From an uncultured Clostridia bacterium (GTDB lineage: Bacteria > Bacillota > Clostridia > Oscillospirales > Acutalibacteraceae), in contig CALWIZ010000008.1 in assembly GCA_944380885.1 (NCBI GenBank), positions 18,676-82,675 of the forward strand: a stretch of DNA of 64,000 nucleotides, in the 5' to 3' direction. Positions 8,195-19,574 of the stretch are shown in pieces (positions within the stretch are counted from its first letter, which is position 1; each line of letters begins with the position of its first letter). The translations under genes and the position numbers were made by a program. The notes beneath the pieces were generated by a model. The model saw only the letters and a list, made by a program, of their open reading frames with translations, searched no databases and was not told the DNA's origin.

Positions 8195-9786
8195 TATTCC
8201 TCACCTCGGCAAACGCTTCTTATTCTGTTAGGCGAGTCTCCGTAAAATTTCTTAAAGCAGTAGCTGAAATAATGCTGGTCGCTGTATCCGCATTTTTCCG
8301 ATATTTCAAGTACTTTCATATTCGTGCATACCAGCATATCGTAAGCGGCTTTCATTCTGCGCTCCGTAAGCAGCGTTACAAAATTTTTGTTTATAGTCTT
8401 TTTAATCAGCGCACTTAAATAATTCGGACTTACCGCGAGCATATTGCTGACGCCCGTAAGTGACAGCTCCTCGTCCGAGTAGTTTTCGTCTATTATCTGC
8501 ACTACTCGGTCGCAGAGTATTTCCGTGTCCCGCTTCTGAGACTGCGAAATAAGCGCTTTCGCGTCCTCACAGAAGGATATAAGCTCATTTTTCATTACAT
8601 TCTCGCTGCTGTAAGAGGTAAGGCGCGCGAAAATAGGGTTTGATGAAAAAAGATCCAGCAGCGCCTGCTTGTCCGCCGTGGTGCTCACCACCCTGTAAAC
8701 CGTGGCAATAAGCTGCATTACAAGCAGATTGGCATTTTCCGGTGTGTTTATCTCATAAAGTCCGTTTATATACTCATCAAGTGATTCTTCGGTGCCCACC
8801 TTCAGAAGCTGCTCAAGTCTCAGCGCGGATTTTTCCACCTTGTCTATTTCCAGCTCGCTGTCGTGCTCCTGGTCATTGATAAAGCGCACCTCGCCCGCGC
8901 CGTCAGAAGTGTAGCGTCTCGCCGTTATCGCCTGAAAATACGCTCCCGAGGAGTCCGACAGCGCCGAAAACTCACGGCTGACTCCAATAGTACAGCTTTC
9001 GCCGCGCATACGTCTCGCGGTCTGCACTATCTCCTTAAGCGGCAGCTCAAGCAAATTTGAAAGCTCTCCTTCTCCGTCTGTCACAACAAGGGTAATCGCC
9101 CTGCCGTATGCCACAAAGCTCTCCGAATGCATATAGTGCGAAATGACCGTGTCAATAAATTCCGCGTGTTCTTTTCCCGTGCAGGATATTCCGTCCGAAT
9201 TTTTGAATTTTGAGGCGAGCACACAAAAACGCGGGGTCTTCATATTTTTTATTATTCCAAGCTCCTCCGCGCGCCCTAAAAGCTCACTGTCGTCAGGCTG
9301 CTCCTCATTGCTTCCGAGCATAAGCGGCAGCAGAAACTCATCAACCGAAAGGCTGTGTATCTGTTTCTGTATATCCTCTGACGGAACGGAAATCACGCTT
9401 GCCAGCTTTTCGTCCATACGGCGGCGTATTTCAAAAAGCTCCTCAGACATCTCCGCCGACGACACCGGTTTTAAAAGATAACTGATAATATTGTAGTTTA
9501 TAGCGGTCTGCGCGTATTCAAAGCTGTCATACCCGCTCAAAATCACTATCTGTGTCGCAGGTCTGATTTCTCTTACTTTAGCCGCAAGCTCAAGCCCCGA
9601 TATCATAGGCATTCTGATATCCGTAAGTATAAGGTCAGGCTCAAGCGTCTCTACTATATCAAGCGCCTCTACGCCGTTTTCCGCCTCGCCTATTACTTCA
9701 AATCCGGCGGCAGCCCAGTTTACCTTTTCTATAAGCGCCCTGCGCTGGTCGTGCTCATCGTCCACAACAAGAACGGTATAGTTCAT
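8194..9786 (-). CDS. Response regulator with AraC-type DNA-binding domain (YesN-like)
   Basis: A 530-residue cytoplasmic transcription factor. The receiver domain (1-120) has acidic residues D9/D10, the phospho-acceptor D56 in LILTDIRMP, and LKPV with the conserved Lys. A long middle region of about 290 residues follows, then a C-terminal AraC/XylS double helix-turn-helix (about 425-525; EISEKCGYSDQHYFSYCFKKFYG). Such regulators usually control carbohydrate uptake or degradation genes. It is the first gene of the operon regulator-kinase-binding protein-reductase. Confidence 0.93.
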   Translation of the reverse strand: MNYTVLVVDDEHDQRRALIEKVNWAAAGFEVIGEAENGVEALDIVETLEPDLILTDIRMPMISGLELAAKVREIRPATQIVILSGYDSFEYAQTAINYNIISYLLKPVSSAEMSEELFEIRRRMDEKLASVISVPSEDIQKQIHSLSVDEFLLPLMLGSNEEQPDDSELLGRAEELGIIKNMKTPRFCVLASKFKNSDGISCTGKEHAEFIDTVISHYMHSESFVAYGRAITLVVTDGEGELSNLLELPLKEIVQTARRMRGESCTIGVSREFSALSDSSGAYFQAITARRYTSDGAGEVRFINDQEHDSELEIDKVEKSALRLEQLLKVGTEESLDEYINGLYEINTPENANLLVMQLIATVYRVVSTTADKQALLDLFSSNPIFARLTSYSSENVMKNELISFCEDAKALISQSQKRDTEILCDRVVQIIDENYSDEELSLTGVSNMLAVSPNYLSALIKKTINKNFVTLLTERRMKAAYDMLVCTNMKVLEISEKCGYSDQHYFSYCFKKFYGDSPNRIRSVCRGEE

Positions 9787-9924
9787 AAATCAATATACCT
9801 CCGGCATTTTTTACCTGTTTATTATATCATTTTTTTATTTCAAAAGCAATCAGATATAACATTAATCAACAAAATTTTGGCTAATCGAATAATTATATTG
9901 TGTGTTTTAATTCAAAAACTGAAA

Positions 9925-9963
9925 AGCGGAATATACGGCTTGAATACGCCAGCATATTCCGCT
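9925..9963 (-). terminator. Terminator of the V-ATPase operon
   Basis: A 10-bp perfect stem (AGCGGAATAT with ATATTCCGCT) lies 17 bp after the ntpD stop codon, with TTTTCAGTTTTT on the minus-strand exit side. Confidence 0.85.
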
Positions 9964-9979
9964 TGTGTTTTCGAGCTTT

Positions 9980-10651
9980 TTACAGCGTCTCAGGGTGAGC
10001 GTGCTTATGCTCAAGCTGCTGCTTTATCATCATATCCTTGACCTTCATAAGTCTCGCTCTGCTTGAGCGCTCGTTTTCCTCAAGCTTCATCGTGATAAAA
10101 TGGATAGTTTCCTGATAGCGCGGTATAAGCACGTGCTCAAGCGCGTTTACTCTGCGTCTTGTTTTTTCTATCTCGTCCGCCATCAGCTTTACCGCTTTTT
10201 CCTTTTCGGCAAGCTCAAGCATTACCGGCAGAAGCTCGGAAAGACCCCTTACGGCATCGTCCAGCTCAAAACTCGTAGATGCAAAGCCGTATGAATATAT
10301 ATCCGACTCATCAGACGTTCTCATACTGATTTTATAGACCGGAATGTCAACACTCATCACGTTTCTTACCGACTGCTCAAGATAAACCTCCTGCTTAGGG
10401 GCAAGCAGCGCTGTATCAAGCGCCTCTTTAGACATGACGCTCGAAGCCGCCAAAAAATCAGTGTTCACTTGCGCCATATTCTCCTCAAAGCGTTCCCTGA
10501 GCGTTTTGGCCTCCCTCACCGTGTCAAGAAACTGCCGCATAAGCTCATCGCGCTTGTCTTTAAGCAGCTTATGTCCCCTCGTTGCCGTGGCAAGCTGTTT
10601 TTTTAGCCTTGTCAGCTCCATACGGGTCGGGTTAACATTAAGTACAGCCAT
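9980..10651 (-). CDS. ntpD: V-type ATPase subunit D (central stalk)
   Basis: A 223-residue coiled-coil protein that forms the rotating central axle inside the A3B3 head. The sequence is typical: NVNPTRMELTRLKKQLATATRGHKLLKDKRDELMR at the N-terminus and a mirrored C-terminal helix with TRRRVNALEHVLIPRYQETIHFI. It is the last gene of the operon, 12 bp after subunit B, with a terminator behind it. Length fits the family (about 200-220). Confidence 0.95.
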   Translation of the reverse strand: MAVLNVNPTRMELTRLKKQLATATRGHKLLKDKRDELMRQFLDTVREAKTLRERFEENMAQVNTDFLAASSVMSKEALDTALLAPKQEVYLEQSVRNVMSVDIPVYKISMRTSDESDIYSYGFASTSFELDDAVRGLSELLPVMLELAEKEKAVKLMADEIEKTRRRVNALEHVLIPRYQETIHFITMKLEENERSSRARLMKVKDMMIKQQLEHKHAHPETL

Positions 10652-10663
10652 TATAAGACCTCC

Positions 10664-12037
10664 TTAAAATTTCCCGTAGTACTTGTCAAGCAGCTCATCG
10701 TTTATACGCTTGAGCTCACTTCTCGGCAGAATAGAAAGCAGCTTCCAGCCAATGTTGAGCGTTTCCTCTATGCTGCGGTTTGTGTTGTAGCCCTGCGAGA
10801 CATACTCGCTCTCAAATCTGTCGGCAAACTCGGCGTATTTCTTGTCAATCTCCGTAAGCGCCGCCTCGCCCAAAATTACCATAAGCTCCTTAGCGTCTTT
10901 TCCGCGAGCATATGCGGCGAAAAGCTGGTTCATTGTGGCGGCGTGATCCTTTCTGGTACGTCCCTCGCCTATTCCCTTATCCTTGAGACGGGAAAGAGAC
11001 GGCAGAACATCGATAGGCGGAGTCACGCCCTTTCTGTAAAGCTCACGGCTCAATATTATCTGACCTTCTGTTATATATCCGGTAAGGTCAGGTATCGGGT
11101 GGGTCTTGTCGTCCTCGGGCATTGTGAGTATCGGTATAAGCGTGATAGAGCCGTCCTTGCCCTTTAGTCGTCCGGCACGCTCGTAAAGCGTGGCAAGATC
11201 CGTATACATATAACCGGGATAACCGCGCCTGCCCGGAACCTCCTTGCGCGCGGCAGAAACCTCACGCAGAGCGTCTGCGTAGTTGGTAATGTCGGTCATG
11301 ATAACCAGCACCTGCATACCGAGGTCGAAAGCCAGATACTCCGCCGCGGTAAGCGCCATTTTAGGCGTGGCTATACGCTCAATCGCCGGGTCATTGGCGA
11401 GGTTCACAAACATTACCGTGCGGTCAATAGCGCCTGTTGCCCTGAAAGAATTTATGAAAAATTCCGACTCCTCAAAGGTGATACCCATAGCCGCGAAAAC
11501 AACGGCGAACTGCTCGTTGTCTCCTAAAACTGTCGCCTGACGGGCTATCTGAGCGGCGAGATTGGCGTGTGGAAGACCCGACGCCGAGAATATAGGCAGC
11601 TTCTGACCTCTTACAAGGGTATTGAGTCCGTCTATTGCCGAAACACCGGTCTGGATAAACTCCTGCGGATAATTGCGCGCCGCCGGGTTCATAGGTCTGC
11701 CGTTTACGTCCATCCGTTTTTCCGGTATAAGCTCGGGACCTCCGTCAATAGGTCTTCCAAGCCCGTCAAACACTCTTGACAGCATATCCGGCGATACAGC
11801 CAGCTCCATTCCGCGCCCTAAAAAGCGCACCTTTGACTCGGCGAGATTTATTCCGGCGGAGCTTTCAAAAAGCTGTACCATTGCGTTCGTGCCGTTTATT
11901 TCAAGCACCTTGCAGCGCCTTGTCTCACCGTTCGGAAGCTCGATTTCGCCCAGCTCGTCATATTTTACATTTTCAACGCCGCTTACCATCATAAGCGGTC
12001 CCGCTACCTCGCGTATTGTTTTGTACTCCTTAGGCAT
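10664..12037 (-). CDS. ntpB: V-type ATPase subunit B (non-catalytic)
   Basis: A 457-residue subunit that alternates with A in the hexameric head and lacks a normal Walker A loop: the place of the P-loop reads [19 protein letters not shown]. Other family motifs are [19 protein letters not shown] and [21 protein letters not shown] (shown here in pieces; residues 158-165 and 250-270). It starts with ATG 14 bp after subunit A and is preceded by GGAGGG. Confidence 0.96.
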   Translation of the reverse strand: MPKEYKTIREVAGPLMMVSGVENVKYDELGEIELPNGETRRCKVLEINGTNAMVQLFESSAGINLAESKVRFLGRGMELAVSPDMLSRVFDGLGRPIDGGPELIPEKRMDVNGRPMNPAARNYPQEFIQTGVSAIDGLNTLVRGQKLPIFSASGLPHANLAAQIARQATVLGDNEQFAVVFAAMGITFEESEFFINSFRATGAIDRTVMFVNLANDPAIERIATPKMALTAAEYLAFDLGMQVLVIMTDITNYADALREVSAARKEVPGRRGYPGYMYTDLATLYERAGRLKGKDGSITLIPILTMPEDDKTHPIPDLTGYITEGQIILSRELYRKGVTPPIDVLPSLSRLKDKGIGEGRTRKDHAATMNQLFAAYARGKDAKELMVILGEAALTEIDKKYAEFADRFESEYVSQGYNTNRSIEETLNIGWKLLSILPRSELKRINDELLDKYYGKF

Positions 12038-12051
12038 ACCGTCTTCCCTCC

Positions 12052-13821
12052 TTAATCATCGTCTGACATTTTAACCGCTTTATCGGTATCACTGTCAAGC
12101 TCGCTTAAAATCGCGCTGTACTCGTTCTCCGCGTCCTTTTCGGGAGTGTATTTAAAACGTCCTATACGCTCTCTTGACGGCATAGAAACTATTTTTTCTA
12201 TTGAAGCGCCTTTTTTGAGCGCCTCGGACGATTTATCGTAAAACGCCATTATAAGCCGCATCATATAATACTGCTTTATGAGAGATGTATATGTGTCGGT
12301 ATCGTCAAAAGCGTTTTGATGCAGGTAATCCTCTCTTATGCTGCGCGCGGTTTCAAGCTTTAAGCGGTCAGGAGCGGACAGCGCGTCCATACCGACCAGC
12401 TTTACTATTTCCTCAAGCTCCGCTTCCTCTTGAAGCACTGTCATAAGTCTTCCGCGAAGACTGTACCAGTCGGACTTAACGTTTTCATTAAACCAGTCGG
12501 AAAGCGAATCGGCGTAAAGCGAATAGCTTGTAAGCCAGTTTATCGCCGGGAAATGGCGTTTGTAGGCAAGTGAAGAATCCAGTCCCCAGAAAACCTTTAC
12601 TATACGCAGTGTAGCCTGCGAAACCGGCTCTGAAATATCTCCGCCCGGAGGGGAAACCGCGCCTATTACCGAAAGGGCGCCCCCTGTTTCTCCGCTGCCG
12701 GCTGTTATAACTCTGCCGGCGCGCTCGTAAAACTGCGCGAGTCTTGAGCCCAAATACGCCGGATAGCCCTCTTCACCCGGCATTTCCTCAAGTCTTCCTG
12801 ACATTTCACGCAAAGCCTCCGCCCAGCGTGATGTCGAATCCGCCATAAGAGCAACCGTATATCCCATGTCGCGGAAATATTCGGCTATTGTTATTCCTGT
12901 GTAAATCGACGCTTCACGCGCCGCAACCGGCATATCTGATGTATTTGCGATAAGCACGGTACGCTCCATAAGAGAGCTGCCGGTTCTCGGGTCACGAAGC
13001 TCCGGGAACTCGTTTAAAACGTCGGTCATTTCGTTTCCGCGCTCGCCGCAGCCTATATAAACTATTATGTCCGCCGCCGCCCACTTTGCAAGCTGGTGCT
13101 GAACTACCGTTTTCCCTGAACCGAAGGGTCCCGGAACTGCCGCTACGCCGCCCTTTGCTATCGGGAAAAGCGTATCTATTACACGCTGACCGGTGACAAG
13201 CGGAATATCCGGAGACAGCTTGCGTTTATACGGTCTGCCGACACGTACCGGCCACGACTGCATAAGAGTAAGCTCTTTTACGCCGTTTTCGGTTTCTATC
13301 TTATAAACCGCTTCCTCAACCGTAAAATCTCCCTCGGAAATTTCGGCTATTTTACCGGACAGCTTATGCGGCACCATTATTTTATGAGAGACTACCGCAG
13401 TTTCCTGCACCGTTCCGACCGTGTCGCCGCCGGTCACGGTATCTCCCGCCTTTAAAGCAGGTGTGAAATGCCATTTTTTTGCCCTGTCAAGCGACGGAAC
13501 ATCTACTCCTCTTTGCAGGTTAGTGCCGCTGACCTTCATTATCTCGGCAAGCGGACGTTGTATTCCGTCAAAAATCGAGCCTATAAGCCCCGGTCCCAGC
13601 TCAACGCTCAGCGGCTTTCCGGTAGACACTACCTTTTCGCCAGGTCCCAGTCCCGCGGTTTCCTCATAAACCTGTACCGACGCCCTGTCGCCGTGCATTT
13701 CTATTATCTCGCCTATAAGGTTCTTATCCGAAACACGCACCACGTCGAACATATCGGCGTCTCTCATGCCCTCCGCTATTACAAGAGGACCCGCGACCTT
13801 TATTATCGTTCCTTCGGTCAT
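12052..13821 (-). CDS. ntpA: V-type ATPase subunit A (catalytic)
   Basis: A 589-residue catalytic subunit. The Walker A loop GPFGSGKT is at 231-238, preceded by the bulge domain characteristic of A subunits (about 110-190). Further motifs are [13 protein letters not shown] and [15 protein letters not shown] (Walker B region) and [16 protein letters not shown]. The length is as expected. It hydrolyses or makes ATP at the interface with B. RBS AAGGAGAAATC precedes the ATG. Confidence 0.97.
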   Translation of the reverse strand: MTEGTIIKVAGPLVIAEGMRDADMFDVVRVSDKNLIGEIIEMHGDRASVQVYEETAGLGPGEKVVSTGKPLSVELGPGLIGSIFDGIQRPLAEIMKVSGTNLQRGVDVPSLDRAKKWHFTPALKAGDTVTGGDTVGTVQETAVVSHKIMVPHKLSGKIAEISEGDFTVEEAVYKIETENGVKELTLMQSWPVRVGRPYKRKLSPDIPLVTGQRVIDTLFPIAKGGVAAVPGPFGSGKTVVQHQLAKWAAADIIVYIGCGERGNEMTDVLNEFPELRDPRTGSSLMERTVLIANTSDMPVAAREASIYTGITIAEYFRDMGYTVALMADSTSRWAEALREMSGRLEEMPGEEGYPAYLGSRLAQFYERAGRVITAGSGETGGALSVIGAVSPPGGDISEPVSQATLRIVKVFWGLDSSLAYKRHFPAINWLTSYSLYADSLSDWFNENVKSDWYSLRGRLMTVLQEEAELEEIVKLVGMDALSAPDRLKLETARSIREDYLHQNAFDDTDTYTSLIKQYYMMRLIMAFYDKSSEALKKGASIEKIVSMPSRERIGRFKYTPEKDAENEYSAILSELDSDTDKAVKMSDDD

Positions 13822-13861
13822 TACGATTTCTCCTTTTACCGGCGCTTAATACCGGCAATAC

Positions 13862-14179
13862 TTATTTATTGAAAATTATATCAGAGCCTACCGCCTTTTC
13901 CACCGCCGCTTTGAGCGACGCGGTGCCGTAGCCGTTATTTCCCGACACACCGGGTATCGGCACTACCGATATGCCCTGACGGCTGTTGAGCCGCTCAATA
14001 TCCTTTTTAAGAAGTATAGTGAGCCTTTCGCTCACATATACTATGCCGTAATCAGCGGCGGTTATTTTTTTGAACAAATCCTCGGCACCGTCATCACTTT
14101 CACAAGGGTAAATATCAAGACCCAGCGCCGCAAAGCCCTTTATGCTCTCGGTATCGCCCATAACCGCGATTTTAACCAT
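13862..14179 (-). CDS. ntpG: V-type ATPase subunit F (NtpG)
   Basis: A 105-residue stalk protein (Rossmann-like small subunit bound to D). It begins MVKIAVMGDTESIKGFAALGL, typical of ATP-synt_F, and has the IVYVSERL segment. The chosen ATG at 14179 overlaps the end of subunit C by 8 bp; an upstream in-frame GTG at 14188 is less likely. Overlap implies translational coupling with C. Confidence 0.92.
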   Translation of the reverse strand: MVKIAVMGDTESIKGFAALGLDIYPCESDDGAEDLFKKITAADYGIVYVSERLTILLKKDIERLNSRQGISVVPIPGVSGNNGYGTASLKAAVEKAVGSDIIFNK

Positions 14180-15149
14180 ACAATTCACGCAGCCTTTCCG
14201 TTATTCTTTCGGGCGGCTGTCCGGTTTTTACGCCGCTGTAAATTATCCCGAGATTCTTAATCTCGGTTTTCTTTGCTATCATATATCCCACAAGCGGCTC
14301 TACGCCTATCGTTATATAACGGCACCTGCCTGCCGAGGCGGTAAGAAAATCGTCCGCGAACTTTTCAAATTTCCATGGGTTTTCACGGTAGCATTCAGCT
14401 GCTTTATCGCCGCCCATTTCGGGCTTCGCGCTTAAAAGCTCAAGCAGCTTTTCCTCGCCCTCCAGCGCGGCGCTTACCATTTTTGCCTTTTCGCAGACCC
14501 CTGTGTCCGTAAGCACGGTTTCAAGAAATTCCCTGCTTTTTCCGGCTCTTGCCGCCCTTAAAGCGGCTTTTATGTTGGAATAGAAAACCGAAACGGTCAC
14601 AAGGCGCAGTATAATCGGATTGTCAAGCTCATTTGCTTTTTTGAGTCTCGCGGACATCTGTCCCGCGTCGATAATGCAGTCGGCAAGCTGGCTGTCACCG
14701 GTCTTTATGAGAATATCATAAGCCTCCGCCGCCGGTTTTCGCATAAATTCGGGCAGCAGGTCAAATCTTTTTTCCTTTACCGCCCTTTCAAGCAGGGCGA
14801 CATTCACTGACGCCGGCGTTATGAGCAGACTTTTGTATTCCCTGCTTCTGAGCGTGCCCTTAAGCACCGCCTTGAAATTGTGAAAATCATTCTCATAGAT
14901 AAACGGCTCGAAAAGCGACATATCCGGCGCGTTGTCCGTAAGATATTTCCAGAGTTTCTCGGTCTCGGCGCTTAACATCTCCGGAATTTCCGCACCTTCT
15001 TTTCCGTCAATACCGCTGTCAGAGAGCGCCGCCGCCAGCTCTTCGGTATCTGAGGCGGCCGCAAGCCTTAACATATCGCTTTTTTTAAACATTCGGTTCT
15101 CGCGCGCCCTTAAATTGCCTATCGCAAAGCCCACGGATTTTACCGGCAT
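14172..15149 (-). CDS. ntpC: V-type ATPase subunit C (rotor-stalk coupling)
   Basis: A 325-residue member of the AhaC/NtpC/VmaC (V0 subunit d) family, which caps the membrane ring and links it to the central stalk. Visible marks are FAIGNLRARENRMF at the start, YENDFHNFKAVLKG at about 105 and the later repeat DNPIILRLVTVSVFYSNIKAALR. The family is poorly conserved; position between E and F confirms the call. Confidence 0.9.
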   Translation of the reverse strand: MPVKSVGFAIGNLRARENRMFKKSDMLRLAAASDTEELAAALSDSGIDGKEGAEIPEMLSAETEKLWKYLTDNAPDMSLFEPFIYENDFHNFKAVLKGTLRSREYKSLLITPASVNVALLERAVKEKRFDLLPEFMRKPAAEAYDILIKTGDSQLADCIIDAGQMSARLKKANELDNPIILRLVTVSVFYSNIKAALRAARAGKSREFLETVLTDTGVCEKAKMVSAALEGEEKLLELLSAKPEMGGDKAAECYRENPWKFEKFADDFLTASAGRCRYITIGVEPLVGYMIAKKTEIKNLGIIYSGVKTGQPPERITERLRELYG

Positions 15150-15177
15150 TTTCTCACCTTCCGTAAAGTTAATGTAA

Positions 15178-15753
15178 TTATCCGAACAGTTCTCTGTTTA
15201 GCGTATCTGTAAGCGTATCGCGCTTTTCACGGATAACCGCCTCAAGACCGCAGTTTATTATTATATCACCGTATTTAAGAATAAATCCGCCGCCTGTCTT
15301 TGCGGTCTCGCCGCTTAAAGTGAGTGAATAACCGCCAAGCGCTTTTTTAAACTCTGACATATCGCGCGACATATCAAGGTCAGAAAGTATTATCTCTCCG
15401 CTTTTATCAAGTCTGTTTTTTTCAATCAGCTTCAAAAGCAGGTCAAAATATTCTTTGTCACCGTAAGCATTTATGCTTTCAGCCGTTGCTTTGAGCGCGG
15501 ATTCTATAAGCTCCCTTTTTACCGAAAGCGCGGCGTCTCTTTTCAGCAGAGCGGCTGCCGACTCGCCTGTTTTTTTAATAAGCTCCGCCTCTTTTTCAGC
15601 AGCGGCTGTAATTTTCTCCGCCTCTTTTTCGGCGGCGGCAATACGTTCTTTTACAGCTTCTTCCGCCTTTTTCCCGGCATCTGAGATTATTTCAGCCGCA
15701 CGGTTTTGGGCATCCTCAGCTATACCGGCAAGTATTTTTTCACTTGAGGTCAT
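15178..15753 (-). CDS. ntpE: V-type ATPase subunit E (peripheral stalk)
   Basis: A 191-residue protein with a long Ala/Glu/Lys-rich N-terminal coiled coil (residues about 5-85) and a compact C-terminal domain that binds the head; GGFILKYGDIIINCGLEAV near the end is the family signature (shown within its 20-residue span). It pairs with the small coiled-coil subunit encoded at the start of the operon to form the stator stalk. Confidence 0.92.
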   Translation of the reverse strand: MTSSEKILAGIAEDAQNRAAEIISDAGKKAEEAVKERIAAAEKEAEKITAAAEKEAELIKKTGESAAALLKRDAALSVKRELIESALKATAESINAYGDKEYFDLLLKLIEKNRLDKSGEIILSDLDMSRDMSEFKKALGGYSLTLSGETAKTGGGFILKYGDIIINCGLEAVIREKRDTLTDTLNRELFG

Positions 15754-15765
15754 ATCCGTCTCTCC

Positions 15766-18238
<2,473 letters not shown>

Positions 18239-18272
18239 TTATATCACCACACTTTTTTTAAAATGTCGGTCA

Positions 18273-18584
18273 TTATGAAAATATCACCCTTGTCGCGGCG
18301 AAGGCGGCTTTTTTGAGATTCTTTTCATATTTCGCCCTGATTTCACCGGCCGACTTTTCCGCTTCTGCGGCGGCGAGCTTTTTGAGCTCCTCTGCTTTAT
18401 TCTTAGCGGACAGCTTTATCTGTTCCGCCTCTTTTTCAGCCCCGGCAATTATTTCCGCTGCTTTTGCGGCGGCGTCGCCCTCTGCCTTTGACGCAATATT
18501 GTCCGCCTTTTTGATCGCATCAGACACCGTTTTTTCCGCCTCTTTCTCGGCGGCGGCAATAGCGTCAGCCATACTCTTAGCCAT
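18273..18584 (-). CDS. ntpF: V-type ATPase subunit G/H (peripheral stalk, NtpF)
   Basis: A 103-residue almost pure coiled coil of Ala, Glu and Lys (MAKSMADAIAAAEKEAEK start), the size and composition of NtpF/AhaH, which wraps with subunit E. The start at 18584 follows GGAGGTG by 6 bp. It is the first gene of the operon F-I-K-E-C-G-A-B-D, the same order as in E. hirae up to ntpD. Identity rests on composition and position because coiled coils carry little signature. Confidence 0.85.
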   Translation of the reverse strand: MAKSMADAIAAAEKEAEKTVSDAIKKADNIASKAEGDAAAKAAEIIAGAEKEAEQIKLSAKNKAEELKKLAAAEAEKSAGEIRAKYEKNLKKAAFAATRVIFS

Positions 18585-18615
18585 TTTCTGCACCTCCGCA
18601 TGCAATTTTAAAACT

Positions 18616-18644
18616 ATTTTACCCTATTTTCCATAAAAAGTAAA
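18616..18644 (-). promoter_or_regulatory. Sigma-A promoter of the V-ATPase operon
   Basis: Minus-strand TTTACT (18639-18644), 17-bp spacer and TAAAAT (18616-18621), about 32 bp before the ntpF start codon. Confidence 0.7.
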
Positions 18645-18714
18645 TGATATTAAGTATAAATTTTTTTGTAGAAAATAATAATTTGCATAAAATACGATTA
18701 TTTTTAAAAAACAC

Positions 18715-18743
18715 TTCTTTTTTATGCTTCTTTTTGGTATAAT
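18715..18743 (+). promoter_or_regulatory. Promoter of the hydrolase-murF-ddl run
   Basis: A consensus TATAAT at 18738-18743 within TGGTATAAT; a poor -35 (TTCTTT, 18715-18720) lies 17 bp upstream. The TG dinucleotide one base before the -10 suggests an extended -10 promoter. Divergent from the V-ATPase promoter in an AT-rich gap. Confidence 0.6.
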
Positions 18744-18779
18744 ATATTCTTAAGGAATATTAAACGGAGAAAACTGTTT

Positions 18780-19538
18780 ATGAATATTATAATTAACGGT
18801 CTTAACATAGAATATACCGAGAAAGGCGCAGGTATTCCGGTTTTGCTGCTGCACGGCTGGAATTCCTCTTTTGACGTTTATTCGGGAATAATCGCCGCCC
18901 TTTCCGACCGCTGCCGCACGGTCGCGGTCAATTTCCCGGGCTGCGCAGGTTCCCAGACAATGAGCGAGCCGTGGACGCTTGACGACTACTGTAATTTCGT
19001 GCTTGAATTTATGAAAGCCGTAAATCTCGAAAACCCGATAATGATAGGTCATTCACACGGCGGACGGGTAATACTTAAAATGGCGGCGTCAGGACTTGTA
19101 AATCCGCCCAAAATAGTCCTGCTTGACTCTGCGGGGCTGATACCGAAAAAAACGGCAAAACAGAAATTCAGGGCAAAAAGCTATAAAATAATAAAGCGGA
19201 TACTTACCCTGCCGGTAATAAAAAAACATTCGGCCGCCCTGCTTGACAAAGCAAGAAAGCATTACGGCTCGGCAGATTACAACGCCGCTCCCGAAGTGCT
19301 TAGAAAAACCCTTGTTTCACTTGTCAATACCGACCTAAGGAATATAATAAGCAATATTTCCTGTCCGACCCTGCTAATCTGGGGCGACAGGGACACGGCG
19401 ACCCCCCTTGCCGACGCCGAAACCATAAAATCCTTAATACCCGACTGCGGACTCTGCGTTATAAAGGGCGCCGGACATTATTCTTTCTGTGAACAACCCT
19501 ATCAGACCGCGGCGATACTCGGCAGCTTTATCAAATAA
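18780..19538 (+). CDS. Alpha/beta hydrolase
   Basis: A 252-residue cytoplasmic hydrolase of the Abhydrolase_1 family. Motifs in order: LLLHGWNSSFDVY (oxyanion), GHSHGGRV (nucleophile Ser), WGDRDTATPL (acid) and GAGHYSFCEQP (catalytic His). An ACGGAGAAAAC ribosome site precedes the ATG. It is followed after 27-36 bp by a MurF-like gene, so it may be part of a cell-wall gene cluster, but its substrate is not evident. Confidence 0.85.
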   Translation: MNIIINGLNIEYTEKGAGIPVLLLHGWNSSFDVYSGIIAALSDRCRTVAVNFPGCAGSQTMSEPWTLDDYCNFVLEFMKAVNLENPIMIGHSHGGRVILKMAASGLVNPPKIVLLDSAGLIPKKTAKQKFRAKSYKIIKRILTLPVIKKHSAALLDKARKHYGSADYNAAPEVLRKTLVSLVNTDLRNIISNISCPTLLIWGDRDTATPLADAETIKSLIPDCGLCVIKGAGHYSFCEQPYQTAAILGSFIK

Positions 19539-19574
19539 AACAGAGCCTTAAATCCTTTAAAGGAAGTGCGTTTT

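Noticed and set aside
11673..12074. Plus-strand frames across the V-ATPase A/B genes
   Set aside because: They are shadows of conserved minus-strand genes with high GC third positions; no domain or start signal.
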